From contig JAAAPD010000016.1 in the NCBI GenBank assembly GCA_009908505.1, forward strand, positions 1 to 64,000: a stretch of DNA of 64,000 bases, read 5' to 3'. Below the pieces are notes generated by a model. It saw nothing but the letters and a program-made list of their open reading frames with translations, ran no database searches and had not been told where the DNA came from. Source of the stretch: Alphaproteobacteria bacterium. GTDB lineage: Bacteria; Pseudomonadota; Alphaproteobacteria; Rhodobacterales; Rhodobacteraceae. This document shows positions 34,466-43,196 of the stretch, piece after piece (position 1 is the first letter of the stretch; every line of letters begins with the position of its first letter). A program made the position numbers and the translations under genes.

Positions 34466-35392
34466 ATGGCCGAGAACGCCATCGAAATCGAAGGCCTGCG
34501 AAAGACCTATGCCGCAACCCGCCGGTCGCCCGCGAAACAGGCCTTGACCGGTATCGACCTTACGGTGCCGCGCGGCTCGACTTTCGGCCTTTTGGGGCCC
34601 AACGGCGCGGGTAAATCGACGCTGATCAATATCCTGGCTGGGCTGGTGGTCAAATCCGCCGGGGGCGTGCGCATCTGGGGTTTCGACCAGGATGAAAACC
34701 CCCGGCAGTCGCGCGCCGCCATCGGTATCATGCCGCAGGAACCCAACCTCGATGCGTTTTTCACCCCGCGCGGATCGCTCGACGTGCAGGCCGGGCTCTA
34801 TGGCGTTCCGAAACACAAGCGCCGTACCGAAGAGCTGCTCGACCTGATCGGACTCGCCGACAAGGCCGAGGCCTATGCGCGCTCTCTCTCGGGGGGGATG
34901 CGGCGACGGCTGCTGCTGGGCAAGGCGCTGGTCCATTCCCCGCAAGTGTTGGTGCTGGACGAACCCACCGCGGGTGTCGATATCGAATTGCGCAACATGC
35001 TCTGGCAGAATGTGCGTATGCTGAACGAGCAGGGCATGACGATTATCCTGACCACCCATTACCTCGAAGAGGCCGAACAAATGTGCGACCAGATCGCCAT
35101 CATCAACCACGGCGCGGTCATCGCCAATGACAGCACCGCGAACCTACTGTCCCGCCTGGACAGCAAGACGATGGTGATACGCCCGGACGGCGACGCCCCC
35201 CTGCCGCCGATGCCCGAGGATGTGACCGCCGAGGCCAATCCGGACGGAACCATGCATTTCACCTATCGCACCAGCACCACCCCGGCAGAGGCGATCCTGG
35301 CCGCGGTGCGCGAGGCAGGCATTTCCATCGCCGATGTGCGCACCGAAGAGGCCAACCTGGAAGACGTCTTTCTCTCGCTCACCCAAGGCTGA
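34466..35392 (+). CDS. ABC-2 type transporter ATPase
   Basis: 308 residues: Walker [11 protein letters not shown]-loop [15 protein letters not shown], signature LSGGMRRR, Walker [13 protein letters not shown]-loop [13 protein letters not shown]. The C-terminal 70 residues form the small regulatory extension seen in DrrA/CcmA-like exporters ([12 protein letters not shown]). Exports drugs, lipids or polysaccharide together with an ABC-2 permease, but no permease gene is adjacent: the next gene is HIT on the other strand. The ATG follows an AGAAGGGA ribosome site. Confidence 0.9.
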   Translation: MAENAIEIEGLRKTYAATRRSPAKQALTGIDLTVPRGSTFGLLGPNGAGKSTLINILAGLVVKSAGGVRIWGFDQDENPRQSRAAIGIMPQEPNLDAFFTPRGSLDVQAGLYGVPKHKRRTEELLDLIGLADKAEAYARSLSGGMRRRLLLGKALVHSPQVLVLDEPTAGVDIELRNMLWQNVRMLNEQGMTIILTTHYLEEAEQMCDQIAIINHGAVIANDSTANLLSRLDSKTMVIRPDGDAPLPPMPEDVTAEANPDGTMHFTYRTSTTPAEAILAAVREAGISIADVRTEEANLEDVFLSLTQG

Positions 35393-35410
35393 CAGGTGTC
35401 TTCGGGTCGA

Positions 35411-35447
35411 AAAACACCTCGGGGGCGTTAGAGGGGGCAGCGCCCCT
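35411..35447. repeat. GC-rich intergenic repeat (REP-like), copy 2
   Basis: Read on the minus strand this gives GGGGCGCTGCCCCC, a short spacer, then CGCCCCCGAGG followed by TGTTTTTCG, the same layout as the repeat at 25449-25497 but with a shorter middle part. It sits between the convergent ABC ATPase and HIT genes and may help terminate transcription. Confidence 0.65.
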
Positions 35448-35476
35448 CATTCACAAGGGCAGAACGTGCGCAGCGC

Positions 35477-35839
35477 TCAATTCGACAGCATTCGACCCAT
35501 GGGGCGGCCGCCCAGGATATGCAGGTGAAAATGCGGTACCTCCTGCACGCCATGGGCCCGGGTATTCGTAATCGCGCGGAACCCGTCCTCGACCCCTTCG
35601 CTTTCGCACACCGCGGCCACGGCGGCAAAGAAACCCGTCTGCTCTTCGGCGCTGGCATCGCGCGCAAAATGGTCCATCGACACGAAAGGCCCCTTGGGGA
35701 TCACCAGCACATGGACCGGCGCCTGCGGCTGTATATCGCGAAAGGCCAGGGCGTGGTCATTTTCGAACACGGTATCGTTCGGAATCTCGCCCCGCAGGAT
35801 TTTCGCAAAGATGTTCTGGTCGTCATAGGCGAAGTCCAT
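35477..35839 (-). CDS. HIT-family nucleotide hydrolase
   Basis: 120 residues with the HIT triad HFHLHILGG near residues 106-114 and the upstream FAKILRGEIPNDTVFEND and PVHVLVIPKGP motifs of the HinT/PKCI branch. Hydrolyses purine phosphoramidates such as AMP-lysine. The start was chosen at MDFAYDDQ. The upstream GT14 gene ends 10 bases before this start, so the two may be co-transcribed. Confidence 0.92.
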   Translation of the reverse strand: MDFAYDDQNIFAKILRGEIPNDTVFENDHALAFRDIQPQAPVHVLVIPKGPFVSMDHFARDASAEEQTGFFAAVAAVCESEGVEDGFRAITNTRAHGVQEVPHFHLHILGGRPMGRMLSN

Positions 35840-35849
35840 TCCGGTCTCC

Positions 35850-37427
35850 TCAGTCGGCAAAAAGATAGGGTGTCTGGGCGATGCTGCGCGCCGTGTCCTC
35901 GGGCAAACTCAGGAATTCGGCAATGGGTGCCGCGTTCTCCTCGGGCGTGTTGCGTTCCCGGATCTTGGAGTGATTGGGAAAGCCCGCGTCGCGGATGCGG
36001 TCGGCCTCGAAAACAACGTCATAGCGGATCGTGGGCAGCAACTGCTTGAGTGTCTCGTCCGAGGTCTCTTCCCCCGCCAGACCGACCCGCTTGGCATGGC
36101 CGATCAGGTAGTCGTCGGTGAATTCGCACTCGATCTCCAGCAGGCGCGTGGTGCTGCGGTCGGAAAAGAAATCCTGCATCAGGTCCAGGTTCGCCGTGTC
36201 GATGCAGAAGATGAGCCGGTCCGTTTCGTGGTAGTCGAACAGCATCCGCATCAGGGCCCTTCGGTGTCGCGTTCGTTTTTCCAGTGTGCTCTGGATTCCG
36301 CCGAGATCCGGAAGCTCGGTATCCTCTTCGTTGAACAGATAATCGATGGTCGTGAGGTTGGTGTGATGCTTGATAGACCCCACGAACCGCTTGGCCACGT
36401 GCCATTTCTTGCACGCGATGATCATCAGCTCGCGTTCGCGGCCCAGCGATGTCTCGGTCTCCCAGAAACGGGGGGCGAAGCGGCGCCCGATCCGGCCTCG
36501 GCCGGTCAGGAAACCGAACAGCTTGCGTCCCTCGTCCGAGATCTTGAACTCCGTCCGGTCAGAGGCATAGAGCCGCCCCAGCCGGTCCTTCAGTTGCGCC
36601 GCCTCCGGGCTGATCTTGCGCGCGAACAGGTAATCCTGGCTGAGCAGCAGATCGTAGTGGTCGTTGTAGAAGGTCACCGGCATGCCGTAATCGGTGAACA
36701 TCAGGAATGTCAGGGTCCGGGTACGGATTTCGGGTTCCGGCACAAGATGACGCACGAGAGTCTGAAAGAAGGTTTCGTCCGGTATCCAGGTGGTGCGGAA
36801 GAACCGCATGACGTCGCGCCGCTTGCGGCTGAAATCGAGGATCCATTCGATCGTGCGCCGGCGCAGGCACCACCACTGGCTGCCGATCATCACCTGTATG
36901 TCCGAGGGAACCTTGCGCTCAAGCCCCAGCCGGCGCTGTATCCACCAGGACCGGTAGAACAGCGTCTTCTGGGTGCGCTCGTTGAACCAGTGCCGGTAGA
37001 TCAGCCGCTCTTCCTTCATGCCGGTCTTGATCCAGTCGCTTTCGAAGAAATCGAAGCTTTCGATGTAATCGACGTCGTCGGCATCCAGCACCGCGTGGGC
37101 ATATTGAGCGGACTTGATGGCCATGCAGTCGCCCGAGACCATGTAGAAATGCGTCGCGCGGGGAAAGGCCTCGACCGCCGCCTCGACCGCGTTCAGCGTG
37201 GCCTGGACCAGCGACCATTCGCCCCAGCCGCACTTGATGCGATTCTTTGCGAAGGTGACATTGGGGTTGTCGGCCAGGGCGTCACGGATCATTTCGAAGG
37301 ACTGTTTCGGCGCGCGCGCATCGAAATGGATCGAGATGTAGTCGCCGACCGCCGTCAGCTGTTCGGCCTGACGGATGATCGCCCTGGGGTCTTTGTGACA
37401 CAGCAATATGAAGGCTATTCGCGCCAT
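35850..37427 (-). CDS. GT14/Branch-type glycosyltransferase with long C-terminal domain
   Basis: 525 residues. The N-terminal 280 or so match core-2/I-branching beta-1,6-N-acetylglucosaminyltransferases: ARIAFILLCHKDP at the start, ISIHFDARAP, HFYMVSGDCMAIKS, SQWWCLRRRTIEWIL, WIPDETFFQTLV. The remaining 240 residues are a domain I know only as uncharacterised in Rhodobacteraceae. No signal peptide, so it should act on cytoplasmic sugar-nucleotide donors. It diverges from a sulfotransferase gene, suggesting joint building and sulfation of a surface glycan. Confidence 0.85.
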   Translation of the reverse strand: MARIAFILLCHKDPRAIIRQAEQLTAVGDYISIHFDARAPKQSFEMIRDALADNPNVTFAKNRIKCGWGEWSLVQATLNAVEAAVEAFPRATHFYMVSGDCMAIKSAQYAHAVLDADDVDYIESFDFFESDWIKTGMKEERLIYRHWFNERTQKTLFYRSWWIQRRLGLERKVPSDIQVMIGSQWWCLRRRTIEWILDFSRKRRDVMRFFRTTWIPDETFFQTLVRHLVPEPEIRTRTLTFLMFTDYGMPVTFYNDHYDLLLSQDYLFARKISPEAAQLKDRLGRLYASDRTEFKISDEGRKLFGFLTGRGRIGRRFAPRFWETETSLGRERELMIIACKKWHVAKRFVGSIKHHTNLTTIDYLFNEEDTELPDLGGIQSTLEKRTRHRRALMRMLFDYHETDRLIFCIDTANLDLMQDFFSDRSTTRLLEIECEFTDDYLIGHAKRVGLAGEETSDETLKQLLPTIRYDVVFEADRIRDAGFPNHSKIRERNTPEENAAPIAEFLSLPEDTARSIAQTPYLFAD

Positions 37428-37570
37428 ACTGGAAACAGTCTACCCCTCTGGTCCGGATCGTTTTAACTGTCTAAACATGAAGACAGATTGAATAAACACG
37501 GTTTCTTTGCTTTTTTGCCCGAAACGGCCAAAGCACGACAAAGCCGGATTTTTTTTTGGAGGCAGCGTAT

Positions 37571-38389
37571 ATGGGGTTTCCCGGAACCTGGATGACCGAG
37601 AGCGAAAGCGTCGTCTATCGCGTGGTCCCGAAATGCGCCTGTTCGACGATCGGGCAGGTCATGTTCTATTCCGACCATGGTGAGTTTTTCGACGGGGACA
37701 TCCACGATGCCGACAGCGGCATGCACAAATGGGCCTTCGAAGGCAGCCAGCCCAAGATCACCGAAAACGTTCAAGGCCACAAAAGCTATGCCTTCACCTG
37801 CGTACGCAACCCCTACACGCGCATCTTGTCATCCTTCTTCGACAAGATTTGCGGCATCCAGAGAAACGGCCGCCGCTACCGCGGCAACCTCGTCCCGCTT
37901 CTGATCCAGAAATACGGGATCGAGGTCGGCAGCCCCGAGGACGGGTTCGAGTTCGACCAGGTCAAGAGCTTCCGCCGCTTTCTTCTCTTCGCGCGCGACA
38001 CGATCCGCTGGCGCCGCCCCATGGACCCGGACATTCACTGGTCGGCGATGTCCGGCCATGTCAGCACCTTCATCCTGAACGGCGGCACCTATGACAACAT
38101 CTTCTGGACCGAGAAGTTCAACGAGGGGATGCGATCGGTTCTGGACGCCATCGAGACGCCGGTGAAGGTCGACATAGAGGCGGTGCCGCGTTTCAACGAA
38201 TCCGAGGGCCACGGGCCCAAGCGCGCCCATCCGGTTGAGGACTATTTCGACGACCTGTCGATGCATCTGGTCTACGAAATCTACAAGAAGGACTTCCAAA
38301 TCTTCAAATACGATTTCGAGAACCCGTCCAACAAGATGCCGGTGGCCGAGATCGACCTGGAAGAGGTCCACGCCAAGCTGGGTGAGTGA
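37571..38389 (+). CDS. Sulfotransferase family protein
   Basis: 272 residues with the PAPS-binding 5'-PSB loop VPKCACSTIGQ (about 19-29) and the 3'-phosphate motif FTCVRNPYTRILSSF (about 76-90), as in the Golgi-type Sulfotransfer_2 group that sulfates glycans. The cysteine-rich loop (KCACS) is typical of bacterial members. The ATG was chosen because a GGAGG ribosome site lies eight bases upstream, just after a T9 run. Divergent from the GT14 gene. Confidence 0.87.
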   Translation: MGFPGTWMTESESVVYRVVPKCACSTIGQVMFYSDHGEFFDGDIHDADSGMHKWAFEGSQPKITENVQGHKSYAFTCVRNPYTRILSSFFDKICGIQRNGRRYRGNLVPLLIQKYGIEVGSPEDGFEFDQVKSFRRFLLFARDTIRWRRPMDPDIHWSAMSGHVSTFILNGGTYDNIFWTEKFNEGMRSVLDAIETPVKVDIEAVPRFNESEGHGPKRAHPVEDYFDDLSMHLVYEIYKKDFQIFKYDFENPSNKMPVAEIDLEEVHAKLGE

Positions 38390-38421
38390 CCGCCCGGCCC
38401 GGCTAATTCACATCGCGAAAA

Positions 38422-38853
38422 TTGGAGCACCGATTCACGCCCGGTATTGGCTGCGCCCCGAAACGCCCTGTCCTGACGTCAGCCGGTCTCGGGAAAACGG
38501 GGGCTGAGAGCGATGGTGTCGGGAACGGCCGCGACCAGGCCTCGGTCAAGGGTGTGCTTTGGGGCTCTGACCTGCGGTTCTGGGTGTTGCCGCCGGAATG
38601 GAACCTGCGCCGGGTCACGTTGCTGGGCGCATGGGAGCCGATGGATGCCGGTTCGCCGATCGTGCATTCGCACCAGTTGCTCCGCCATCTGCGCGCGGGT
38701 GATGTCCCAGTTGGCGACCTGGCCGACATCCTGACGCTGGAGCGCGAAGCGCTGAAACTGGAATGGTCCGCGCTGGAACAGCGTCTTTTGACGGCCGAGG
38801 TCGGCGACCCCATCGCCCGTTTCCGCCGCGCCCGCGACCTGCAGCGGGAATAG
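38422..38853 (+). CDS. Small unknown protein, start uncertain
   Basis: The 3' part encodes a plausible protein: LWGSDLRFWVLPPEWNLRRV, then charged helices (LEREALKLEWSALEQRLL) and an Arg-rich end. The frame is open from a TTG at 38422 (143 aa); a GTG at 38554 would give 99 aa and starts just where sensible protein sequence begins, so the shorter form may be the true one. No family recognised. It ends two bases from the stop of the convergent adenosine kinase gene. Confidence 0.5.
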   Translation: MEHRFTPGIGCAPKRPVLTSAGLGKTGAESDGVGNGRDQASVKGVLWGSDLRFWVLPPEWNLRRVTLLGAWEPMDAGSPIVHSHQLLRHLRAGDVPVGDLADILTLEREALKLEWSALEQRLLTAEVGDPIARFRRARDLQRE

Positions 38854-38854
38854 C

Positions 38855-39847
38855 TCAGAGCAGGCCGTGCTTGCCGAACAGCACCTTCAGGTCGGCCTGC
38901 GCCCGGGCGCCGATATGGCTGATCACTTCGGACGCCGCGACGTTGCCCATCCGGGCACAGATTTCCAGGGGATGACCCTCGCACAGCCCCCAAAGGAATG
39001 CCCCGGCGAACAGATCCCCCGCCCCGGTCGCATCGACGATCTGCGTTGGCACCGCGGGCACATGGGTTTCCTCGCCTTCGGCCAGAACGTAGACGCCGTT
39101 CTCGCTGTCGGTGCAGACGGCGATCTCGACATCCGCCGCCGCCGCCGCCCGCGCCGCCTCGAAATCCTCGGTCTGGTACATCGACATGACCTCGGCCCGG
39201 TTGGCAAAGAGAAGGTCCACGTCCTCGCGGACCATCAGGCGAAAGGCGTCGCGGTGCCGTTCCACGCAGAACGGATCGGACAGGGTCAGGGCGACCTTGC
39301 CGCCATGGGGTTTGCAGGCATTGATCGCTTTGGCAAAGGCCGCGTGGCTGTCAGGCCCGTCAAAGCGATAGCCCTCAAGGTAGATCCAGTCGGTATCGGC
39401 CATCTGCGCCGGGTCGATATCCGACGGCTCGAGGAACTCGGTCACACCCAGATAGGTATTCATCGACCGTTCACCGTCGGGGGTGACGATCACGATGCAG
39501 CGCCCGGTTTCATGCGCGGCGCCTCTGGGGGCAGGCGCGGTTTCGTAATCGGCCCCTTGCGCCCGCAGGTCATGGGAAAAGATCTGACCCAACTGGTCGT
39601 TCTTGACCTTGCCCACATAGGCGCAGCGCCCGCCCAGGTGGGCGATGCCGGCGATGGTGTTCGCGGCCGACCCGCCGCTGATCTCTTCGGCGGGACCGAC
39701 ATTATCGTAAAGCTCGACCGCGCGCTCCATGTCGATCAGCTGCATGATGCCCTTTTCGATCCCCATCTCCGACAGGAATTCCTCGGCTTCGCGTGTCAGC
39801 ACGTCGACCATGGCATTTCCGATGCCGACAACCTGGTATTTCTTCAT
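38855..39847 (-). CDS. Adenosine kinase (PfkB family)
   Basis: 330 residues with PfkB signatures: GIGNAMVDVL at the N-terminus, EEISGGSAANTIAGIAHLGG near residue 60 and the catalytic anion-hole/Asp motif VDATGAGDLFAGAFLWG near 285. The Asn-rich substrate region and overall length fit the adenosine-kinase group common in alphaproteobacteria rather than ribokinase or fructokinase. Phosphorylates adenosine to AMP for purine salvage. The start is fixed by a 4-bp overlap with the stop of nth. Confidence 0.88.
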   Translation of the reverse strand: MKKYQVVGIGNAMVDVLTREAEEFLSEMGIEKGIMQLIDMERAVELYDNVGPAEEISGGSAANTIAGIAHLGGRCAYVGKVKNDQLGQIFSHDLRAQGADYETAPAPRGAAHETGRCIVIVTPDGERSMNTYLGVTEFLEPSDIDPAQMADTDWIYLEGYRFDGPDSHAAFAKAINACKPHGGKVALTLSDPFCVERHRDAFRLMVREDVDLLFANRAEVMSMYQTEDFEAARAAAAADVEIAVCTDSENGVYVLAEGEETHVPAVPTQIVDATGAGDLFAGAFLWGLCEGHPLEICARMGNVAASEVISHIGARAQADLKVLFGKHGLL

Positions 39848-40488
39848 TCCGTCTTGTCCTCGAACTGGCACAGGTCACGAATGACGCAGGCGCCGCATTT
39901 GGGTTTCCGGGCCACGCAGATATAGCGCCCGTGCAGGATCAGCCAGTGATGCGCGTGCTGCTGGAAATCGACCGGCACGTTGTCCTCGATCGCACGTTCG
40001 ACCGCGACCACGTCCTTGCCGGGGCAGATCCCCGTCCGGTTGCCGACGCGAAAGATATGGGTGTCGACCGCCTGGGCCGGGTATTGCCACCACATGTTCA
40101 GCACCACGTTGGCGGTCTTGCGCCCAACACCCGGTAACGATTGCAGCGCGGCGCGGGAATTGGGCACCTCGCCGCCGTATTCGTCGACCAGTATCCGGCT
40201 CAGCTTGATCACGTTCTTCGCCTTGTTGCGAAAAAGGCCGATGGTCTTGATATGGTCGATAACGCCCTCTTCGCCCAGCGCCAGCATCTTTTCGGGCGTG
40301 TCGGCGACCTGGAACAGCTTTTGGGTGGCCTTGTTCACCCCCGAATCGGTGGCCTGCGCCGACAGGGCCACGGCCACGACCAGCGTATAGGCGTTGACGT
40401 GGTTCAATTCGCCCCGCGGTGCGGGCTCGACCGACCGGAAGCGCTCGAACACAGCGCGCATCTCGTTGTAGGAAAGCTGTTTCGCCAT
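39844..40488 (-). CDS. nth: Endonuclease III
   Basis: 214 residues: helix-hairpin-helix LPGVGRKTANVVL with the catalytic Lys, the catalytic Asp region VDTHIFRVGNR, and the C-terminal 4Fe-4S set C-x6-C-x2-C-x5-C in CVARKPKCGACVIRDLC. Removes oxidised pyrimidines and nicks the abasic site in base-excision repair. The ATG at MAKQLSY was chosen for normal family length. Overlaps the adenosine kinase gene by 4 bases; divergent from the ogt-like gene, another DNA-repair gene. Confidence 0.95.
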   Translation of the reverse strand: MAKQLSYNEMRAVFERFRSVEPAPRGELNHVNAYTLVVAVALSAQATDSGVNKATQKLFQVADTPEKMLALGEEGVIDHIKTIGLFRNKAKNVIKLSRILVDEYGGEVPNSRAALQSLPGVGRKTANVVLNMWWQYPAQAVDTHIFRVGNRTGICPGKDVVAVERAIEDNVPVDFQQHAHHWLILHGRYICVARKPKCGACVIRDLCQFEDKTE

Positions 40489-40618
40489 TACCATCCCTCT
40501 GGGCCGCATCCCTTTTGACCGAGCAAGGCGCGGGCGACAAGGGCAAGCCGCCCCGATCGCGGCGCTTTGGCGCAAGAACCGGGTCGCCTGCCACTGCCCC
40601 GCCGCCTAAGATCGAACC

Positions 40619-41455
40619 ATGACCCAGGACAGCTGTTACCATTACCACGTCATGCGCCGCGCCATCGAGGAGATCGACGCCGCGCCTGCCCCCCTGCCCC
40701 TGGCCGAGCTGGCCGCCCGGTTGGACATGTCACCCGCCCATTTCCAGCGGCTGTTCTCGCGCTGGGTGGGCGTCAGTCCCAAGCGCTACCAGCAATATTT
40801 GGCGTTGGGCCATGCCAAGGCGCTGCTCAAGGATCGGTTCACCACGCTGGAAACCGCCGATGCGGTCGGCCTGTCCGGGTCCGGGCGGTTGCACGATCTG
40901 TTCCTGCGATGGGAAGCCATGAGCCCCGGCGACTATGCCCGGGCCGGTGCGGGTTTGACGGTGCGGTGGGGCTGGTTCGATACGTTCTTCGGCAAGGCGC
41001 TTGTCATGGGTACCGACACGGGGATTTGCGGCATCGGCTTTGCCGAGGAAAACGGTGGGGCCGAGACGATGGCGGACTTGTCCGGGCGCTGGCCCAAGGC
41101 GCGCTTCGTCGAGGATGCGGACGCGTTGCGGCCCTGGGTCGACACCGCATTCGGCGCGGGTGGCGCGGCACGGACACCACTGCACCTGATCGGAACCCCG
41201 ATGCAGATCAAGGTCTGGGAGGCGCTGCTGGCGATCCCCTCGGGGCACGTGACCACCTACTCGGAGATCGCCGGCGCCATCGGCAACCCGAAGGCCGTGC
41301 GCGCCGTCGGAAGTGCCGTGGGCCGCAATCCCGTCAGCTTCCTGATCCCCTGCCACCGGGCCATTCGCAAGTCCGGCGACCTAGGGGGCTATCACTGGGG
41401 GCTGCCGGTCAAGCGGGCCATCCTGGCCTGGGAGGCGGCCCGTGCCGATGCCTGA
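40619..41455 (+). CDS. AraC-HTH / O6-methylguanine-DNA methyltransferase fusion (Ada-like)
   Basis: 278 residues. The N-terminal AraC-type helix-turn-helix (PLAELAARLDMSPAHFQRLFSRWVG, about 25-50) lacks Ada's metal-bound N-terminal cysteine domain. The C-terminus is a full suicide methyltransferase with PCHRAIRKSG (active Cys) and the DNA-recognition helix GNPKAVRAVGSAVGRNP. Repairs O6-methylguanine by transferring the methyl to itself, and may also regulate. Divergent from nth. Confidence 0.93.
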   Translation: MTQDSCYHYHVMRRAIEEIDAAPAPLPLAELAARLDMSPAHFQRLFSRWVGVSPKRYQQYLALGHAKALLKDRFTTLETADAVGLSGSGRLHDLFLRWEAMSPGDYARAGAGLTVRWGWFDTFFGKALVMGTDTGICGIGFAEENGGAETMADLSGRWPKARFVEDADALRPWVDTAFGAGGAARTPLHLIGTPMQIKVWEALLAIPSGHVTTYSEIAGAIGNPKAVRAVGSAVGRNPVSFLIPCHRAIRKSGDLGGYHWGLPVKRAILAWEAARADA

Positions 41456-41567
41456 GGATCGGCGATAAACCGCGCGTACATATGCTGATATTGGATATCA
41501 CGTTGCCCTCCGCGATAAGGTAGCGTCAGACGCGTGAACCTGTGCGCCCAAACCTGAAAGAAGACCC

Positions 41568-42227
41568 ATGAAGATTACAAAGCTGACCACGGCCCTGATG
41601 GCCTCGTCTCTGTTCATCGTTGCCGGCTGCGCCGAGATGACCGACCCCAACAACCCCAACCGTAACCAGCAGACCGGCGCCGCCGTGGGCGCGGGCCTTG
41701 GGGCGCTGGTGGGCATCGCCTCGGGCGACAATGCCGAGGAACGCCGTCGCGGCGCCGTCGTCGGCGCATTGGTGGGCGGTGGCCTGGGCGCGGTCGGCGG
41801 CGCACAGCTGGACCGGCAAGAGGCCGAACTGCGCCAGCAGATGGGGTCCAACGCGACCATCGTGAACACCGGCGACCAGCTGATCGTGACCTTGCCGCAG
41901 GACATCCTGTTCGCCACCGACAGCGCCCAGCTGACCGGTGCGCTGCGGTCGGACCTGACGACCCTGGCGGCCTCGATCAACCGCTATCCGGGCACCACCA
42001 TCAACGTGATCGGTCATACCGACAATACCGGTACCGCCGCCTATAATCAGGACTTGTCGGCCCGCCGTGCCCAGGCGGTCAGTTCCGTCCTGATCGGCGC
42101 GGGCGTCACGCCGAATCGCATCCGGTCCATCGGCCGGGGCGAGGATGCGCCGGTGGCCACGAACCTGACCCCCGAAGGCCGGGCCCAGAACCGCCGGGTG
42201 GAAATTACCATCACGCCGAACGCCTGA
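41568..42227 (+). CDS. OmpA-family lipoprotein with glycine-zipper
   Basis: 219 residues. Signal peptide with lipobox VAGC at about 18-21, two glycine-zipper helices (GAAVGAGLGALVG and GAVVGALVGGGLGAVGG, about 37-80), then an OmpA peptidoglycan-binding domain with NVIGHTDNTGTAAYNQDLSARRA. YiaD-like architecture: outer-membrane lipoprotein that binds the cell wall. Ends 77 bases before the GntR gene. Confidence 0.92.
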   Translation: MKITKLTTALMASSLFIVAGCAEMTDPNNPNRNQQTGAAVGAGLGALVGIASGDNAEERRRGAVVGALVGGGLGAVGGAQLDRQEAELRQQMGSNATIVNTGDQLIVTLPQDILFATDSAQLTGALRSDLTTLAASINRYPGTTINVIGHTDNTGTAAYNQDLSARRAQAVSSVLIGAGVTPNRIRSIGRGEDAPVATNLTPEGRAQNRRVEITITPNA

Positions 42228-42267
42228 GCCGGGGCCGTTAGCGCGGCCCATTGAGCCCCGCTGGCTT

Positions 42268-42286
42268 TGGTCATATGACTTGACCA
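42268..42286. promoter_or_regulatory. FadR-type operator upstream of the GntR gene
   Basis: TGGTCA, seven bases, then TGACCA, with a perfect nested 10-base palindrome GTCATATGAC at 42270-42279. The site ends 18 bases before the start codon of the FadR-family regulator, so autoregulation is likely. Its outer TGGT...ACCA resembles the site before glcD, though arm spacing differs. Confidence 0.55.
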
Positions 42287-42304
42287 GAGCCAGCGGAGGC
42301 CCCA

Positions 42305-43072
42305 ATGCCGTTTGAACCCGTCCAACCCGAAAAGCTGTCGCGGTCGGTTGTCCGCCAGATCGAGAAACTGATCCTGCGCGGCATCCTTCGCCCCGGCGAG
42401 CGCCTGCCATCGGAACGGGAGATGTCGGAACGGCTGGGCGTGTCGCGCCCGTCGCTGCGCGAGGCCCTGGCCGATCTGCAGCAAAGCGGCCTGCTGACCA
42501 GCAAGGCCGGGTCGGGGGTCTACGTGGCCGAGGTCTTCGGAAATGCCTTTTCCGAGGCGCTGGTGCGGCTGTTTTCCACCCATGACGAGGCGGTCTTCGA
42601 CTACATCGCCTTTCGCCGCGACATGGAAGGGCTGGCCGCCGCGCGGGCCGCCACGCACGGAACCGAGACCGACCTGAAGGTCATCGACACGCTCTTTCAG
42701 AAGATGGAAGCGGCCCATAGCAAGCGGAACCCCCAGGAAGAGGCGGCGCTGGACGCGGATTTCCACCTGTCGATCATCGAGGCCAGCCACAATGTCATCA
42801 TGCTGCACATGATGCGCTCAATGTATCAGTTGCTGCGCGAAGGCGTCTTCTACAACCGACAGATCATGTTCAAGCAGCGCATGACCCGCGACAGCCTGCT
42901 GGACCAGCACCGCGCGATCAATGACGCGCTTCAGGCCCGCGATGCGGCTGCGGCCCGCGCGGCTGTCGAGGCCCATCTGTCCTTTGTCGAACAAGCCTTG
43001 GCCGATCACCAACAGGCCGAGCGGAACGAGCGGATCGCGCGTCAAAGATTCGATCACGAAATGGGTCGCTGA
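42305..43072 (+). CDS. FadR-family (GntR) transcriptional regulator
   Basis: 255 residues: winged helix at the N-terminus with LPSEREMSERLGVSRPSLREAL (about 38-59) and SGVYV, followed by an all-helical FCD ligand domain with metal-type His residues (DADFHLSIIEASHN, LLDQHRAINDAL, EAHLSFVEQAL). PdhR, LldR and GlcC are family examples and bind organic acids such as pyruvate, lactate or glycolate. The effector cannot be told from sequence. It is the only GntR gene in the window and a candidate regulator of glcDEF. Confidence 0.9.
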   Translation: MPFEPVQPEKLSRSVVRQIEKLILRGILRPGERLPSEREMSERLGVSRPSLREALADLQQSGLLTSKAGSGVYVAEVFGNAFSEALVRLFSTHDEAVFDYIAFRRDMEGLAAARAATHGTETDLKVIDTLFQKMEAAHSKRNPQEEAALDADFHLSIIEASHNVIMLHMMRSMYQLLREGVFYNRQIMFKQRMTRDSLLDQHRAINDALQARDAAAARAAVEAHLSFVEQALADHQQAERNERIARQRFDHEMGR

Positions 43073-43137
43073 CTTTGACCTTTTCTTGGATCGTCGTCGC
43101 GGCAACACGCGCAGCGCGATCAACCGCTCCTATCACG

Positions 43138-43169
43138 AAAAAAGGCCCGGGCATCGACCCCGGGCCTTT
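43138..43169 (-). terminator. Terminator of the F0 ATP synthase operon (bidirectional stem)
   Basis: Stem GGCCCGGG / CCCGGGCC (extendable by three A-T pairs) with a seven-base loop. On the minus strand it is followed by T6, a good terminator 28 bases after the atpF stop. On the plus strand only TTT follows, so it would work weakly for the convergent GntR gene. Confidence 0.8.
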
Positions 43170-43196
43170 CGGTTCCGCATCACGCCGCGCGCGGTC

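Noticed and set aside
38403-38993. A minus-strand frame over the small unknown gene and the end of adenosine kinase
   Set aside because: It overlaps the adenosine kinase 3' end in another frame and reads as Arg/Ser-rich shadow sequence.
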